Positions 38,701 to 45,693 of a DNA stretch of 64,000 nucleotides are shown here, one piece after another. This DNA comes from Streptomyces cellulosae (lineage in GTDB: Bacteria; Actinomycetota; Actinomycetes; Streptomycetales; Streptomycetaceae), in contig NZ_JOEV01000019.1 in assembly GCF_000721105.1 (NCBI RefSeq), forward strand, positions 1 to 64,000, written 5' to 3'. The notes beneath the pieces were generated by a model. That model was not told the origin of the DNA. It ran no database searches and saw only the letters and a program-made list of their open reading frames with translations. Position numbers and translations under genes: made by a program. Each line of letters begins with the position of its first letter. Position 1 is the first letter of the stretch.

Positions 38701-39477
38701 GACCTCGGTGCGGAACTCCAGCGAGTCCGGCTCGGGGGCCTTGGTCGGGAAACCGCCGAACCGCAGGAACGTAGCGATGTCGTTCGCCGACGAGTAGCCC
38801 AGGTCGCTGGTGTCGAGCAGTTGCCGCCCGGCCCAGTCCTTGTACGCGACATCCCACTCGTCATCGCCTGCGTCGAAGGCGTCGAGCACCTTCTTGGCTT
38901 GGTCCAGTGAGACCTGGCCCGGCCTCGGCGTCGGGTTGTCTGACGCCTTGTAGTACAGGTCTTGCTGGGTGCCGAGGGTGAAGGCGACGATGTCCTTGCC
39001 GAACTCGGGCGCCCAATAGTCCCCGCCGCCGTGCGTGGAATTCACGTCGGCGTACGGCTTGTTGCTGGCGTTCAGTTTGTCCTGGCGGTCCCGGAAGACG
39101 TTCAGGTCGGCGATCCCCGCGTCGCGGTCGTGCAGGGCGGCCTGCTGCCACTCCGTGAGGTACTGCCACCGCCCCGTCACGAACTCGCCCAGATCCGCGT
39201 CCGTACCGGTGAGCTTCGTCGTCGCGATCGACTTGAGCCCGGGACCGCCGTAGTGCACCGCCCGCCCCGCTTGGCAGCGGTCCATGCGTGCCTGCGCGCC
39301 CAGGCTGACGCGCAGGGTGCGCAACCACGGATCGGTTGGGTTGTCTCCCGGTTCGTCAGCGCTCGCAGGGGCGGCGGAGACGAGTCCGCCGAGCACAGCC
39401 GTGGCCGTCACGAGGGCGGCGGTCGCGAAGGCTCTTTGTAAGCGCCGTCGTTGAGGTTTTCTTCGAACTGTCTGCAC
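35719..39477 (-). CDS. secreted Ala-rich coiled-coil polymorphic-toxin-like protein
   Basis: A 1252-residue exported protein. The signal peptide is residues 1-~40 (basic RRKPQRRRLQR, hydrophobic FATAALVTATAVLGGLVSA, then APASA). A globular domain rich in Trp and Asp spans ~45-330. Residues ~330-1020 are an Ala/Lys/Glu-rich coiled coil of repeated AEKAA/AAAKA units. At ~1050-1130 is a pretoxin-like hydrophobic stretch with Cys (ESCLWTLVNAVSAAIPVLKF) common in Streptomyces polymorphic toxins. The last ~85 residues (VGTIVSQDGVRIQIYSNDHA, then PAHAHVKGKGDEVRIG) resemble DUF4160-like domains with a conserved DH-P-HxHV pattern. Start GTG 39477. The toxin call rests on architecture and the overlapping downstream gene. 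Confidence 0.7.
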   Translation of the reverse strand: MQTVRRKPQRRRLQRAFATAALVTATAVLGGLVSAAPASADEPGDNPTDPWLRTLRVSLGAQARMDRCQAGRAVHYGGPGLKSIATTKLTGTDADLGEFVTGRWQYLTEWQQAALHDRDAGIADLNVFRDRQDKLNASNKPYADVNSTHGGGDYWAPEFGKDIVAFTLGTQQDLYYKASDNPTPRPGQVSLDQAKKVLDAFDAGDDEWDVAYKDWAGRQLLDTSDLGYSSANDIATFLRFGGFPTKAPEPDSLEFRTEVEALKTAWAACDSANPIDHYRVLTGPVMQAYSEWEAEYAGQAEQRKQIVTAEAAASKETRVATEAMIEAVRQAWLADQILYWQKYWAAHKDSALYPTKAEFTKATADLTAAKAAAAKQVPLADAAATRAKTAADTASTQQTKAWTIADAAKLPRGRGLLYAQQSVQVAKASAAATQAAAKATLTASNAAKATVADSQTLLALAKTQTHALNTEFRKTAALEAKAQAKAAAESAAKLATEAAANAATAKTARATAEKAEQTAKTQAAEAKRQRGIAEAEKATAERERDNAASERAKANAAEERARGEQDKARQARTDAETAGSTATEKLAAAEDAEARAFTARNQAVKAEQEKNATASRAAALESAAAAAEGTSAAAETRQAATEARTAANEAAGAATRARSAANEATTAAVNARAAATRADGAAKRSRSAADAAQSAYAKTHAAAATAHAAAAEAIDAAASAKENAKKADAEAKKAQAAAITARKEATAAVAEAAKTAAWSAKTAGYATATAQYAQGARDAATAVTKAADEAITIGSPYRESDSSAAYAVLIGQTSKSLAEQQANAAKAKSDEAKKAAAQAKALADKAAGDAKIALQAAADAANYAVQAVNSAAAANASAAAAATDAAAAKKADANAQKYDAQAGTDAFYANFAANDAESAAAQADNSATEAEKDAAGARSAASAAESDAAAADRTATAAESDAVQAEKAASNAENSAKEADAAATRAEAEERERERKVAQALLEKDGSGAGADLTADDESLLLDGCGPECVEEFREARALTGQGIIEWLKANGAEILLEYIGVNDVKRCFTEGDVESCLWTLVNAVSAAIPVLKFPAVAKAVVRVATGVTGFLEKSVTAKRTLDRMRTLIKDIREGKVKTCPVKPKALAAPSAVSLTARPASAPTAAAAAEYPGVGTIVSQDGVRIQIYSNDHAPAHAHVKGKGDEVRIGQNGKPLAGDPELSRHQQAVVTEHIRTIRENIRVAMERFKARGC

Positions 39478-39886
39478 GTCGATGCCCTACCTGAATGGTC
39501 AGTCCGGATAGTCGGTCTCGTCCGAGCGAGAAGAAGGCACGACGAATCGCCGGCCTGGGCCGGTCGGTGGTCATGCCGACAGGCCTGCCGCGCAGGAAAA
39601 GTCAGGAAGTAGAGAGATCCCCGTCCATGCCGCGTGCGGTCAACACGCGGGCCCCCCGCGCCCCCTCCCCAGGGGACCGCATCATCATGGCAGCGGGAAA
39701 GCGTTTACGGAACCCTTAATTCGCCTTTAGGTTCGACTCCAGGCCCGCCCCACGCATCCCACTGGCGCGTGAAGAGGAGTGCCGGCCTCCTTGCCGCTCC
39801 CACGCACGACTGTGCCCCGCCGGGTTCAACGCCCGGCGGGGCACAGTCTGTTGCGGCTCCCGGAATGGTTCGTGGGGTGTGGCTCA
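39478..39886. other. spacer upstream of the toxin-like gene
   Basis: No gene is supported in these 409 bases. They hold the promoter side of the toxin-like gene and, at 39808-39848, the terminator of the next upstream operon. Confidence 0.5.
39808..39848 (-). terminator. 17-bp perfect hairpin after the DUF6230 operon
   Basis: GACTGTGCCCCGCCGGG (39808-39824) pairs perfectly with 39832-39848 around a TTCAACG loop. It starts 36 bases after the stop of the secreted protein gene and is the clear end of that operon. Confidence 0.85.
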
Positions 39887-41272
39887 GTCGGTGATGTACT
39901 GGCGCATCCCGGGGATGGTCAGCGTGCCGCCGAACTGACCGGCCTGAACAACCTTCGCGTTGGTGAACATGATCAGCGGGATGTTCAGCGGCGGCGGGTG
40001 CTCCGGGTCGAACGTGAGCGGTATCAGGCCGAACAGGTTTCCGGAGATGCTCTCCGTGTACATCACCGTGTCGCCGCCGGTGATGGTGGAGTCCGGAATG
40101 CCCTTGCTGGCCTCGACGTGGTAGGTCTTGCCGGACCGCTTGTCCTTCACGGTCTGGTGCAGGTCGCCGATGGTGGTGCCGCCGGAGATGACGTACTTCA
40201 GGACCTTCTTGACCTTGCCGCTCGCGGTCCGCACCTCGACGACGCCCTTGTAGTCGGCCCCGTTCAGCGTCAGCTTGCTGGCGTCGAGGTACCACGGGTC
40301 GTCGGGCAGCAGGACGTCGTTGTCGACGGCGCCGTCGGCATCCGTGGCGGCCGGGCAGTCCTCCGCGGCCGTGGAGTCGCTCGCGGACGGGCTGGGCGAG
40401 GAGGTGGCCTTCCCGGCCGCGTCCTTGGCGTCCTCGGCGGCCTTCTCGACGGCCTTGGTGGTGTCCTCGGCTGCCTTGGAGGCGGTGTCCGTCGCGCCCT
40501 TCACGGTGTCGTCGACCGTGTCGGTGAGCTTCTTGGTGGTGTCCTTGAGGGCGCCCGACGTGTCCTTGCCGGTGCTCGCCGAGTCGTCGGAGCCGTCAGT
40601 GCCCGCCGTCGGGCTCTGCGAGGCGGACGGGGTGGCGGACGGCGTCGGGTCGGCGCTCTCGGTCGCCTTGGAACCGCCGGTGAAGATGCCGGTGATCGCG
40701 TCGCCGATGTCGTCCAGCAGGTTCTTGTCGGTCTCGGAGGGCGAGGGGGACGCGGTGGCGTCGCTCTCCTGGCCCGTCGAGGCCGAGCCGCCGGCCGTGG
40801 CGGTCGGCGTGGGGGTGGGCGTGGGGTCGGCGTTGTCGTCGGAACCTGAATCCGACGAACCCGAACCGCCCGGGGATGCGGACGGCTTGGGGTCGGCCGT
40901 GCCGTCACCCTTGTCCGAGGAGCCGGAGGAGTCGTCCTTGGAGGCGTCCGGGGACGGGTCCTTGGACTCGTCGCTCGCGGACGGCGACGGGCTGGCCGAC
41001 GCCGAGGCGCCGTCCTCCAGTGCCGCCATGCAGGCCTTGTACTCGTCCGCCGTGAGGGACTTGGACGTCGGCTGGTCGTCGGCGAGCGCGAGCGTGGGCG
41101 TGAAGCCCATTCCCATGAGGACCGCCGTCGGCATGGCCGCCAGGGCTATCGCCTTGCCCGCGGGCACGTGGAACCTGGTGAACAACGGCTTCTTGGGTGC
41201 CGCGTGGCGGGGCCCGGATCTCGCACGGGACGCGTCCACGTCAGTCCCGTGGGTCACCTCGTCAGCCGGCAC
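39884..41272 (-). CDS. secreted Ser/Asp/Thr-rich protein
   Basis: A 462-residue protein. A hydrophobic segment at ~38-62 (AGKAIALAAMPTAVLMGMGFTPTLALA) acts as signal or anchor. Residues ~85-310 are low complexity: SASPSPSASDESKDPSPDAS, TPTPTPTA, then an Ala/Lys/Asp helix (TKKLTDTVDDTVKGATDTAS). The C-terminal ~140 residues form a folded domain (LPDDPWYLDASKLTLNGADY, YVISGGTTIGDLHQTVKD). The spacer may be O-glycosylated or wall-spanning (inference). It is the last of three genes (DUF6230, DUF6114, this one) and overlaps the DUF6114 gene by 11 bases. GTG 41272 follows GGGAGG closely. Confidence 0.8.
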   Translation of the reverse strand: MPADEVTHGTDVDASRARSGPRHAAPKKPLFTRFHVPAGKAIALAAMPTAVLMGMGFTPTLALADDQPTSKSLTADEYKACMAALEDGASASASPSPSASDESKDPSPDASKDDSSGSSDKGDGTADPKPSASPGGSGSSDSGSDDNADPTPTPTPTATAGGSASTGQESDATASPSPSETDKNLLDDIGDAITGIFTGGSKATESADPTPSATPSASQSPTAGTDGSDDSASTGKDTSGALKDTTKKLTDTVDDTVKGATDTASKAAEDTTKAVEKAAEDAKDAAGKATSSPSPSASDSTAAEDCPAATDADGAVDNDVLLPDDPWYLDASKLTLNGADYKGVVEVRTASGKVKKVLKYVISGGTTIGDLHQTVKDKRSGKTYHVEASKGIPDSTITGGDTVMYTESISGNLFGLIPLTFDPEHPPPLNIPLIMFTNAKVVQAGQFGGTLTIPGMRQYITD

Positions 41273-41825
41273 TGTGCCTCCCGTTCGCCCCGTTGACCGG
41301 GCTCGTTCCTGACAGATCGTTCGGCTCGCCCACCGGTTTCACGGGCCGCAGGAGCGCGGTGTCGAAGTCCGTGGCCTCGGGCGCGCCGCCCTCACCTGTC
41401 GTGTCCTGCTCGGCCGGCTCCTCCGCGGGCGGCACGCCCGGTACCCACGCCACGGCCATCGCCCCGCCGATCAGCGCGAAGAGGAAGCCGACGATGAAGC
41501 CGCCGAAGTTGGAGACGGGCAAGGACACGAGGCCGAGCAGGATCGCCGCGACACCCGCGAACGTGCGTACGTGCTTCTGGAACCAGAGGGTGATGCCCAG
41601 GACGACGAGCAGCACGCCGATGATCAGAGAGCCGGCGCCTGCCGTGGTGGCCATGGCGAGGGTCAGGCCGCCGAGCTTGATGTGCGCATACGGGAAGTAC
41701 ATGATCGGAAGACCGCCGATCATGACGAACAGCCCCGCCCAGAACGGGCGGGTGCCCCGCCAGGCGCGGAACTGCTGCCTCCGGCGGGCGAACTGGCCGG
41801 GCGCGGCAGGACTCTCGGCGCTCAT
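41262..41825 (-). CDS. DUF6114 membrane protein
   Basis: A 187-residue membrane protein of the DUF6114 type. Four hydrophobic helices are visible: FWAGLFVMIGGLPIMYF, LAMATTAGAGSLIIGVLLVVLGITLW, FAGVAAILLGLVSLPV and FGGFIVGFLFALIGGAMAVAWV. The ends are charged and cytoplasmic or disordered. It sits between the DUF6230 gene (133 bases upstream) and the secreted protein (11-base overlap), so the three probably form one surface complex or export set; function unknown. GGGAG precedes ATG 41825. Confidence 0.82.
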   Translation of the reverse strand: MSAESPAAPGQFARRRQQFRAWRGTRPFWAGLFVMIGGLPIMYFPYAHIKLGGLTLAMATTAGAGSLIIGVLLVVLGITLWFQKHVRTFAGVAAILLGLVSLPVSNFGGFIVGFLFALIGGAMAVAWVPGVPPAEEPAEQDTTGEGGAPEATDFDTALLRPVKPVGEPNDLSGTSPVNGANGRHSAG

Positions 41826-41958
41826 GGAAAACAGCTCCCTGGTGCGGCGTTGCTCTTAGTGAGGGTGTAACGCGATGAAGTTGTGGGGGATTCGAAGGCG
41901 ACGGCAGAGAGATGGCAGGCGGGGGACCGTAACGGCTCCCCCGCCCGTCACTGAGCGC

Positions 41959-42600
41959 CTAGTAGCACTCGATTCCCTCGCCCTTGCCCAAGCTCAGATC
42001 CATGTGCAGGTTGGTCAGGGTGAAGGTGGCGGCCGTGGTGGCCCACGACGTCTGATGCACATCGGTCAGCGTGGCCGTTTTGGCCTGCTGAGCGAACGCG
42101 AACGGGCTTCCGCCCTCTTCGGGCTTAGGCTTCGGGCCCCTGTTGGCGCTCCCAACGGGGACGCCGATGTCGATGTCCTCGAACACGGCGTTGCTCGAAT
42201 CGAGTACCGAGGTATCGATGTAGAGCTGCTCGGCCCTGACATCCTTACCCTTGTCGCCCGCGGTCAGCTTCAGCGTGACGTTGCCGAAGCCCGGAATCGG
42301 AGTGACCACGGACTGGCACAGCTTGGTGATCTCGGCGGTGTTGAACGCCGAAACCGCCACCGGGTGCTTCTGCTTCTCGCCCGAAAGACTCGTGCCCGAG
42401 TCCAAGGCCCCGTACTGAGTCATGCCGTGGCCGACGAGCTTGCCGGCGCTGACCTTGAACTCCTGCCCCGACACACTGAACGACGCGGCGAGCGCGCCCT
42501 GTGCGAGAGCGACGCCTATACACGCCGTAGCGGCAACGCTGGGCACCATCACCACAGCGAACCGCTTCCATCTTGTCCCGCCACGCACCTGGGACTCCAT
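41959..42600 (-). CDS. DUF6230 exported protein
   Basis: A 213-residue exported protein. Signal segment ~11-38 (WKRFAVVMVPSVAATACIGVALAQGALAASF). The rest is beta-rich: FSVSGQEFKVSAGKLVGHGM, VTLKLTAGDKGKDVRAEQLY, with two Cys (in KLCQSV and at the C-terminus ECY) that could form a disulfide. The family is widespread in Streptomyces, usually next to a DUF6114 gene as here. Function unknown. GAAGGAGG precedes ATG 42600; the start at 42663 lacks such a site. Confidence 0.83.
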   Translation of the reverse strand: MESQVRGGTRWKRFAVVMVPSVAATACIGVALAQGALAASFSVSGQEFKVSAGKLVGHGMTQYGALDSGTSLSGEKQKHPVAVSAFNTAEITKLCQSVVTPIPGFGNVTLKLTAGDKGKDVRAEQLYIDTSVLDSSNAVFEDIDIGVPVGSANRGPKPKPEEGGSPFAFAQQAKTATLTDVHQTSWATTAATFTLTNLHMDLSLGKGEGIECY

Positions 42601-42980
42601 ATTTCCTCCTTCTCGGACGTACATCTCCTGGCCCTGGCTGCACCCGTCGTGTCGACGGCTCATCCGGGCAGGGATGGGAGAAGTGCTACGTCCTCGGGAA
42701 GGAGAGCGCCTGCGTCGGAGGCGCGAATCGCACCCGAATCACCGGCGATCACCCCCGAGCGACAACCACTGGTCGCGCCTGACACGCATCACGCACAACC
42801 CTGCTGGACAGGCTTCGCCGGATAAGCGAAGACCCCCCTGTCCCAGAGCCGGCGCCACTGCCGCCGACTCTGCTCGGTGGGGACCCTGGGTTCCCGTCGA
42901 CCCAACCGGCTGCCGGGGTACGGGAATGGACCGAGCGTCGCCGATCGTGGTCCATTCTCGCCGCTGACACAAGGGGGTTC

Positions 42981-42996
42981 GTTACTCGCTAGTAAC
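42981..42996. promoter_or_regulatory. GTTACT palindrome, first copy
   Basis: GTTACT and AGTAAC around CGCT form a perfect dyad about 380 bases upstream of the DUF6230 start. A second, similar dyad lies at 43112. Two like dyads suggest a dimeric regulator. Confidence 0.5.
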
Positions 42997-43111
42997 GGCC
43001 GGATAACCGAACAACGACCCGCCGGTATCGGTCGGCGACGCTGGGTGGCAACAGAGGGGAGTACAAAACTGTTGATCGGTGGACAGAATCCGACAGATCT
43101 GCGGCCCTGGC

Positions 43112-43124
43112 TTACTGGAAGTAA
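43112..43124. promoter_or_regulatory. TTACT palindrome, second copy
   Basis: TTACT, GGA, AGTAA, with a C after the right arm so that AGTAAC matches the first copy at 42981. Confidence 0.45.
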
Positions 43125-43126
43125 CA

Positions 43127-43164
43127 GCGGCCGCGTTTACCAAGTTTTGGTAAAGCGCGGCCGC
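43127..43164 (-). terminator. long hairpin after the thioredoxin-like gene
   Basis: GCGGCCGCGTTTACCAA (43127-43143) pairs with TTGGTAAA and CGCGGCCGC (43147-43164) with one bulged G and a GTT loop. It is 87 bases after the YbbN-like stop and probably ends that transcript. Confidence 0.75.
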
Positions 43165-43250
43165 AGTGGCCGTCTGTCGGCCAACCTTTCACTCGGGCAT
43201 CACATGCCGTGACGTTTAACGACTGGTCAGAACCGGCCCGCCAAGCCCGG

Positions 43251-44237
43251 TCAGAACAGCGCCCGCGCCAGCGCCCTGCGCGCCGCCGCCACCCGCGGAT
43301 CGTCGCCGCCGACGACCTCGAACAGCTCCAGCAGCCGCAGGCGTACGGCGTCCCGGTCGTCGCCCGCCGTGCGGCGCACCGTGTCGATGAGCCGCCCGAA
43401 GGCGTCCTCCACGTGCCCGCCCACCAGATCCAGGTCGGCGGCGACGATCTGCGCCTGCGGATCGGCCGGCTTCTCCGCCGCCTCCTTGCGCACCTGCTGA
43501 GGGTCCAGACCCTGCACCCGCTGGAGCAACTCGGCCTGCGCGAGACCCAGTTTGGCCTCCGTGTTGCCCGGGTCGTCGCTCAGTACGTTCCGGTACGCCT
43601 GGACGGCACCGCCGAAGTCCCCCGCGTCCAGGGCCCGTACGGCGGCTTCGAGGAGCGAGTCGTACGGTCCGTCAGGCACCTCGGGAGCGGACTGGTCGGC
43701 ACCCACACCGCCCGGCTCGGCGTCCGGGTCGACCACCAGGCCGGTCAGACCGAAGCGCTCCTCGGCGACCTGCACCAGCTGGTCCAGGGTCTGCCGGATC
43801 TGCGCTTCGCCGGCGGCTCCCTGGAAGAGCGGCAGGGCCTGACCCGCGACGACGGCGAAGACGGCCGGGATCCCCTGGATCCCGAACTGCTGCATCAGCA
43901 TCTGGTTGGCGTCGACGTCGATCTTGGCGAGCAGGAAGCGCCCGTTGTACTCGACGGCGAGCCGCTCGAGGACCGGGCTCAGCTGCTTGCAGGGCTCGCA
44001 CCACTCGGCCCAGAAGTCGATGACGACGGGCACCTCGGCGGACCGCTGCAGGACATCCCGCTCGAACCCCGCTTCATCGACGTCGATGACGAGATCGGCC
44101 GGCGAGACGCCGCCGGCGCCGCCGCCCTGCCGTGCGGCCTGGGCTCGCGCCTGCTCCGCCTTCGCCTTGGCCTCCTGGGCCGCCTTCACCGCGGCGAGGT
44201 CGACGACTCCGCTCATGGACATGTTCCGTGGCTGCAT
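43251..44237 (-). CDS. YbbN/CnoX-like thioredoxin with TPR tail
   Basis: A 328-residue cytoplasmic chaperone-like protein. Residues ~1-45 are a charged helical leader (VKAAQEAKAKAEQARAQAAR). The thioredoxin domain follows with active site WAEWCEPCKQLSPVLERL (~78-95) and the cis-Pro loop GIQGIPAVFAVV. The C-terminal half has TPR-like repeats (ALDAGDFGGAVQAYRNVLSDDPGN and EAKLGLAQAELLQRV). This layout matches YbbN/CnoX, which hands oxidised or unfolded proteins to chaperonins. GGGGGAGG stands 8 bases before ATG 44237. Confidence 0.88.
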   Translation of the reverse strand: MQPRNMSMSGVVDLAAVKAAQEAKAKAEQARAQAARQGGGAGGVSPADLVIDVDEAGFERDVLQRSAEVPVVIDFWAEWCEPCKQLSPVLERLAVEYNGRFLLAKIDVDANQMLMQQFGIQGIPAVFAVVAGQALPLFQGAAGEAQIRQTLDQLVQVAEERFGLTGLVVDPDAEPGGVGADQSAPEVPDGPYDSLLEAAVRALDAGDFGGAVQAYRNVLSDDPGNTEAKLGLAQAELLQRVQGLDPQQVRKEAAEKPADPQAQIVAADLDLVGGHVEDAFGRLIDTVRRTAGDDRDAVRLRLLELFEVVGGDDPRVAAARRALARALF

Positions 44238-44430
44238 GCGTCTATCCTCCCCCGTCAGCGCGCAGGTGTGAAAAGCGTGGTGAAAGCCGGCCGTGCGGCG
44301 TGGTGTTCGACGCCGGATCCCCACCCTGCGCCACCCGTGGTTTCGCTACGGGTCGTAGCGTAATGGCACCGCGTGCCTCGCCGCCAGCACCCCCCGGTGA
44401 TCTTCCTCACGACCTCACCGGGACCGCGGG

Positions 44431-44490
44431 TTCATGGTCGGTCCGTTCATGGTCAGTCGGTTATCGGTCAGTCGGTTTATGGTCAGTGGA
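44431..44490 (+). repeat. four 15-bp direct repeats at a tetR start
   Basis: Four head-to-tail 15-base units end at the A of the tetR ATG: TTCATGGTCGGTCCG, TTCATGGTCAGTCGG, TTATCGGTCAGTCGG and TTTATGGTCAGTGGA. All share GGTC-A/G-GT. They occupy the place of the operator and ribosome site. In the tetR frame they would encode VHGRS, VHGQS, VIGQS and VYGQW if translation began upstream. Confidence 0.9.
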
Positions 44491-45119
44491 TGCAGAGCCG
44501 CACTCCTGCCCCGCGCGCCACAGGACGCCCGCGCAGCGCCGCCGCGGACGCCGCGATCCTGGCGGCCACCCGGCAGGCCCTGGTGGAGCTCGGCTGGTCG
44601 AAGTTCACCATGGGAGACGTGGCGACCAGGGCGGGGGTTGCGAAGACGACCCTCTACCGCCGCTGGGCCGGAAAGAACGACCTCGTCGTCGACGCGGTGG
44701 CGGAACTCTTCGACGGACTGCGCCTGCCGCCCGACCGCGGCACCCTGGCCGCCGACATCGAGGGCGTGGTACTCCGCTTCGCCGCCCTCCTCGAGCGCCC
44801 CGAGGCCAGGACCGCGCTGATGGCCCTGATCGCCGAGTCGACGACGGACGAAGCGCTCCGAGCCCGCATCCGCTCCTCGATCGTCGACCGCCAGAAACGC
44901 CTCGTCCTGGAGGGCCGCGCCCGTGCCCAGCAGCGCGGGGAGTTGCCGACCGAGCCCGACCCCGAAGCCGCGGCCCGCACCGCGGACCTCATCTTCGACG
45001 TGATCGCGGGCGCGGTGGTCCACCGCGCCCTGGTGAGCGCGGAGCCCGTCGACCCGGAATGGACCCGGTCCTTCACCACGCTCCTGCTGAACGGCCTGAC
45101 CGCGTCGACAACGGCCTGA
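44490..45119 (+). CDS. TetR-family regulator
   Basis: A 209-residue TetR/AcrR regulator. HTH: ILAATRQALVELGWSKFTMG followed by DVATRAGVAKTTLYRRWAGKNDLV; the C-terminal part is of the TetR_C type (VHRALVSAEPVDPEWTRSFT). ATG 44490 has no ribosome site; instead four 15-bp repeats abut it. The frame is open to GTG 44373, so a longer form containing the repeats cannot be excluded. No obvious target gene is adjacent: the YbbN-like gene is divergent 252 bases away and an ATPase is convergent. Confidence 0.85.
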   Translation: MQSRTPAPRATGRPRSAAADAAILAATRQALVELGWSKFTMGDVATRAGVAKTTLYRRWAGKNDLVVDAVAELFDGLRLPPDRGTLAADIEGVVLRFAALLERPEARTALMALIAESTTDEALRARIRSSIVDRQKRLVLEGRARAQQRGELPTEPDPEAAARTADLIFDVIAGAVVHRALVSAEPVDPEWTRSFTTLLLNGLTASTTA

Positions 45120-45149
45120 AGTTCACCCCCGCCTGCCTTCTCGGCCGGG

Positions 45150-45551
45150 TCATCCACCGCCCAGCTCGCACCAGACCAGCTTCCCGCGCGGGACGGGCGT
45201 ACCGAGGGCGTAATGCCCCCACCGGTCGGCCAGCTCTTCCACGATTTCCATCCCGCGCCCCTCTTCACGGTCCGGGCCGCACGGGGGCGGAAGCCGGGGC
45301 GGTTCGCCGCTGGTGTCCCATACCGACAGTCGCAGCCACTTCCCCGAGCGCTTCACACGGAGGCAGGAGGGGCCGGGGGCATGCACATGCGCGTTGGTGA
45401 CCAACTCGGATGCCAACAGCTCGGCCGTGACGAGGAGTTCCCCGAGCCCATGAGCGCGGAGGATCAGTCGCAGGGCGCCACGCGCGACGCCGACGGCGAG
45501 AGGGTTGTGCGGGAGGTTGATGCCGTACTCCCAGTCGTCCTCGTTGGTCAT
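45150..45551 (-). CDS. RsbW-like ATP-binding protein of a WhiJ-type cluster
   Basis: A 133-residue HATPase_c protein like anti-sigma kinases. N box: LLASELVTNAHVHAPG (~42-57); G-rich part REEGRGMEIVEELADRWGHY (~95-115). Such stand-alone ATPases (AbaA-ORFD-like) occur with an XRE/DUF5753 protein and a DUF397 protein in WhiJ-type clusters that affect Streptomyces development and antibiotic timing. Here it is divergent from those two. The partner or sigma factor is unknown. Confidence 0.85.
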   Translation of the reverse strand: MTNEDDWEYGINLPHNPLAVGVARGALRLILRAHGLGELLVTAELLASELVTNAHVHAPGPSCLRVKRSGKWLRLSVWDTSGEPPRLPPPCGPDREEGRGMEIVEELADRWGHYALGTPVPRGKLVWCELGGG

Positions 45552-45693
45552 CGGGACTCCGTCCTAGGGAAGATGCGCACTTCGCTGCGCACAGCGTGTG
45601 TTGATTGCGATACTGACGGTAGGTATTCCGGAGTAGATTTTCTACCTGCTTCCCCGAAAGAGTGACCTCCAGCTTCCGGAGAGAGGACGAGCC

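Larger units (their letters stand above)
42601..43250. other. 650-bp spacer with palindromes
   Basis: No gene is supported. It carries the promoter side of the DUF6230 operon, two related short palindromes (42981-42996 and 43112-43124) and a long hairpin (43127-43164), all listed separately. Confidence 0.55.

Noticed and set aside
35782..38910. 1042-codon plus-strand frame opposite the toxin-like gene
   Set aside because: Arg/Leu/Gly-rich mirror of the Ala-rich coil; no start signal and no domain.
39725..39770. tRNA-like T-arm (GGTTCGACTCC)
   Set aside because: The flanking bases do not form a T-stem or acceptor stem and no anticodon arm is present.
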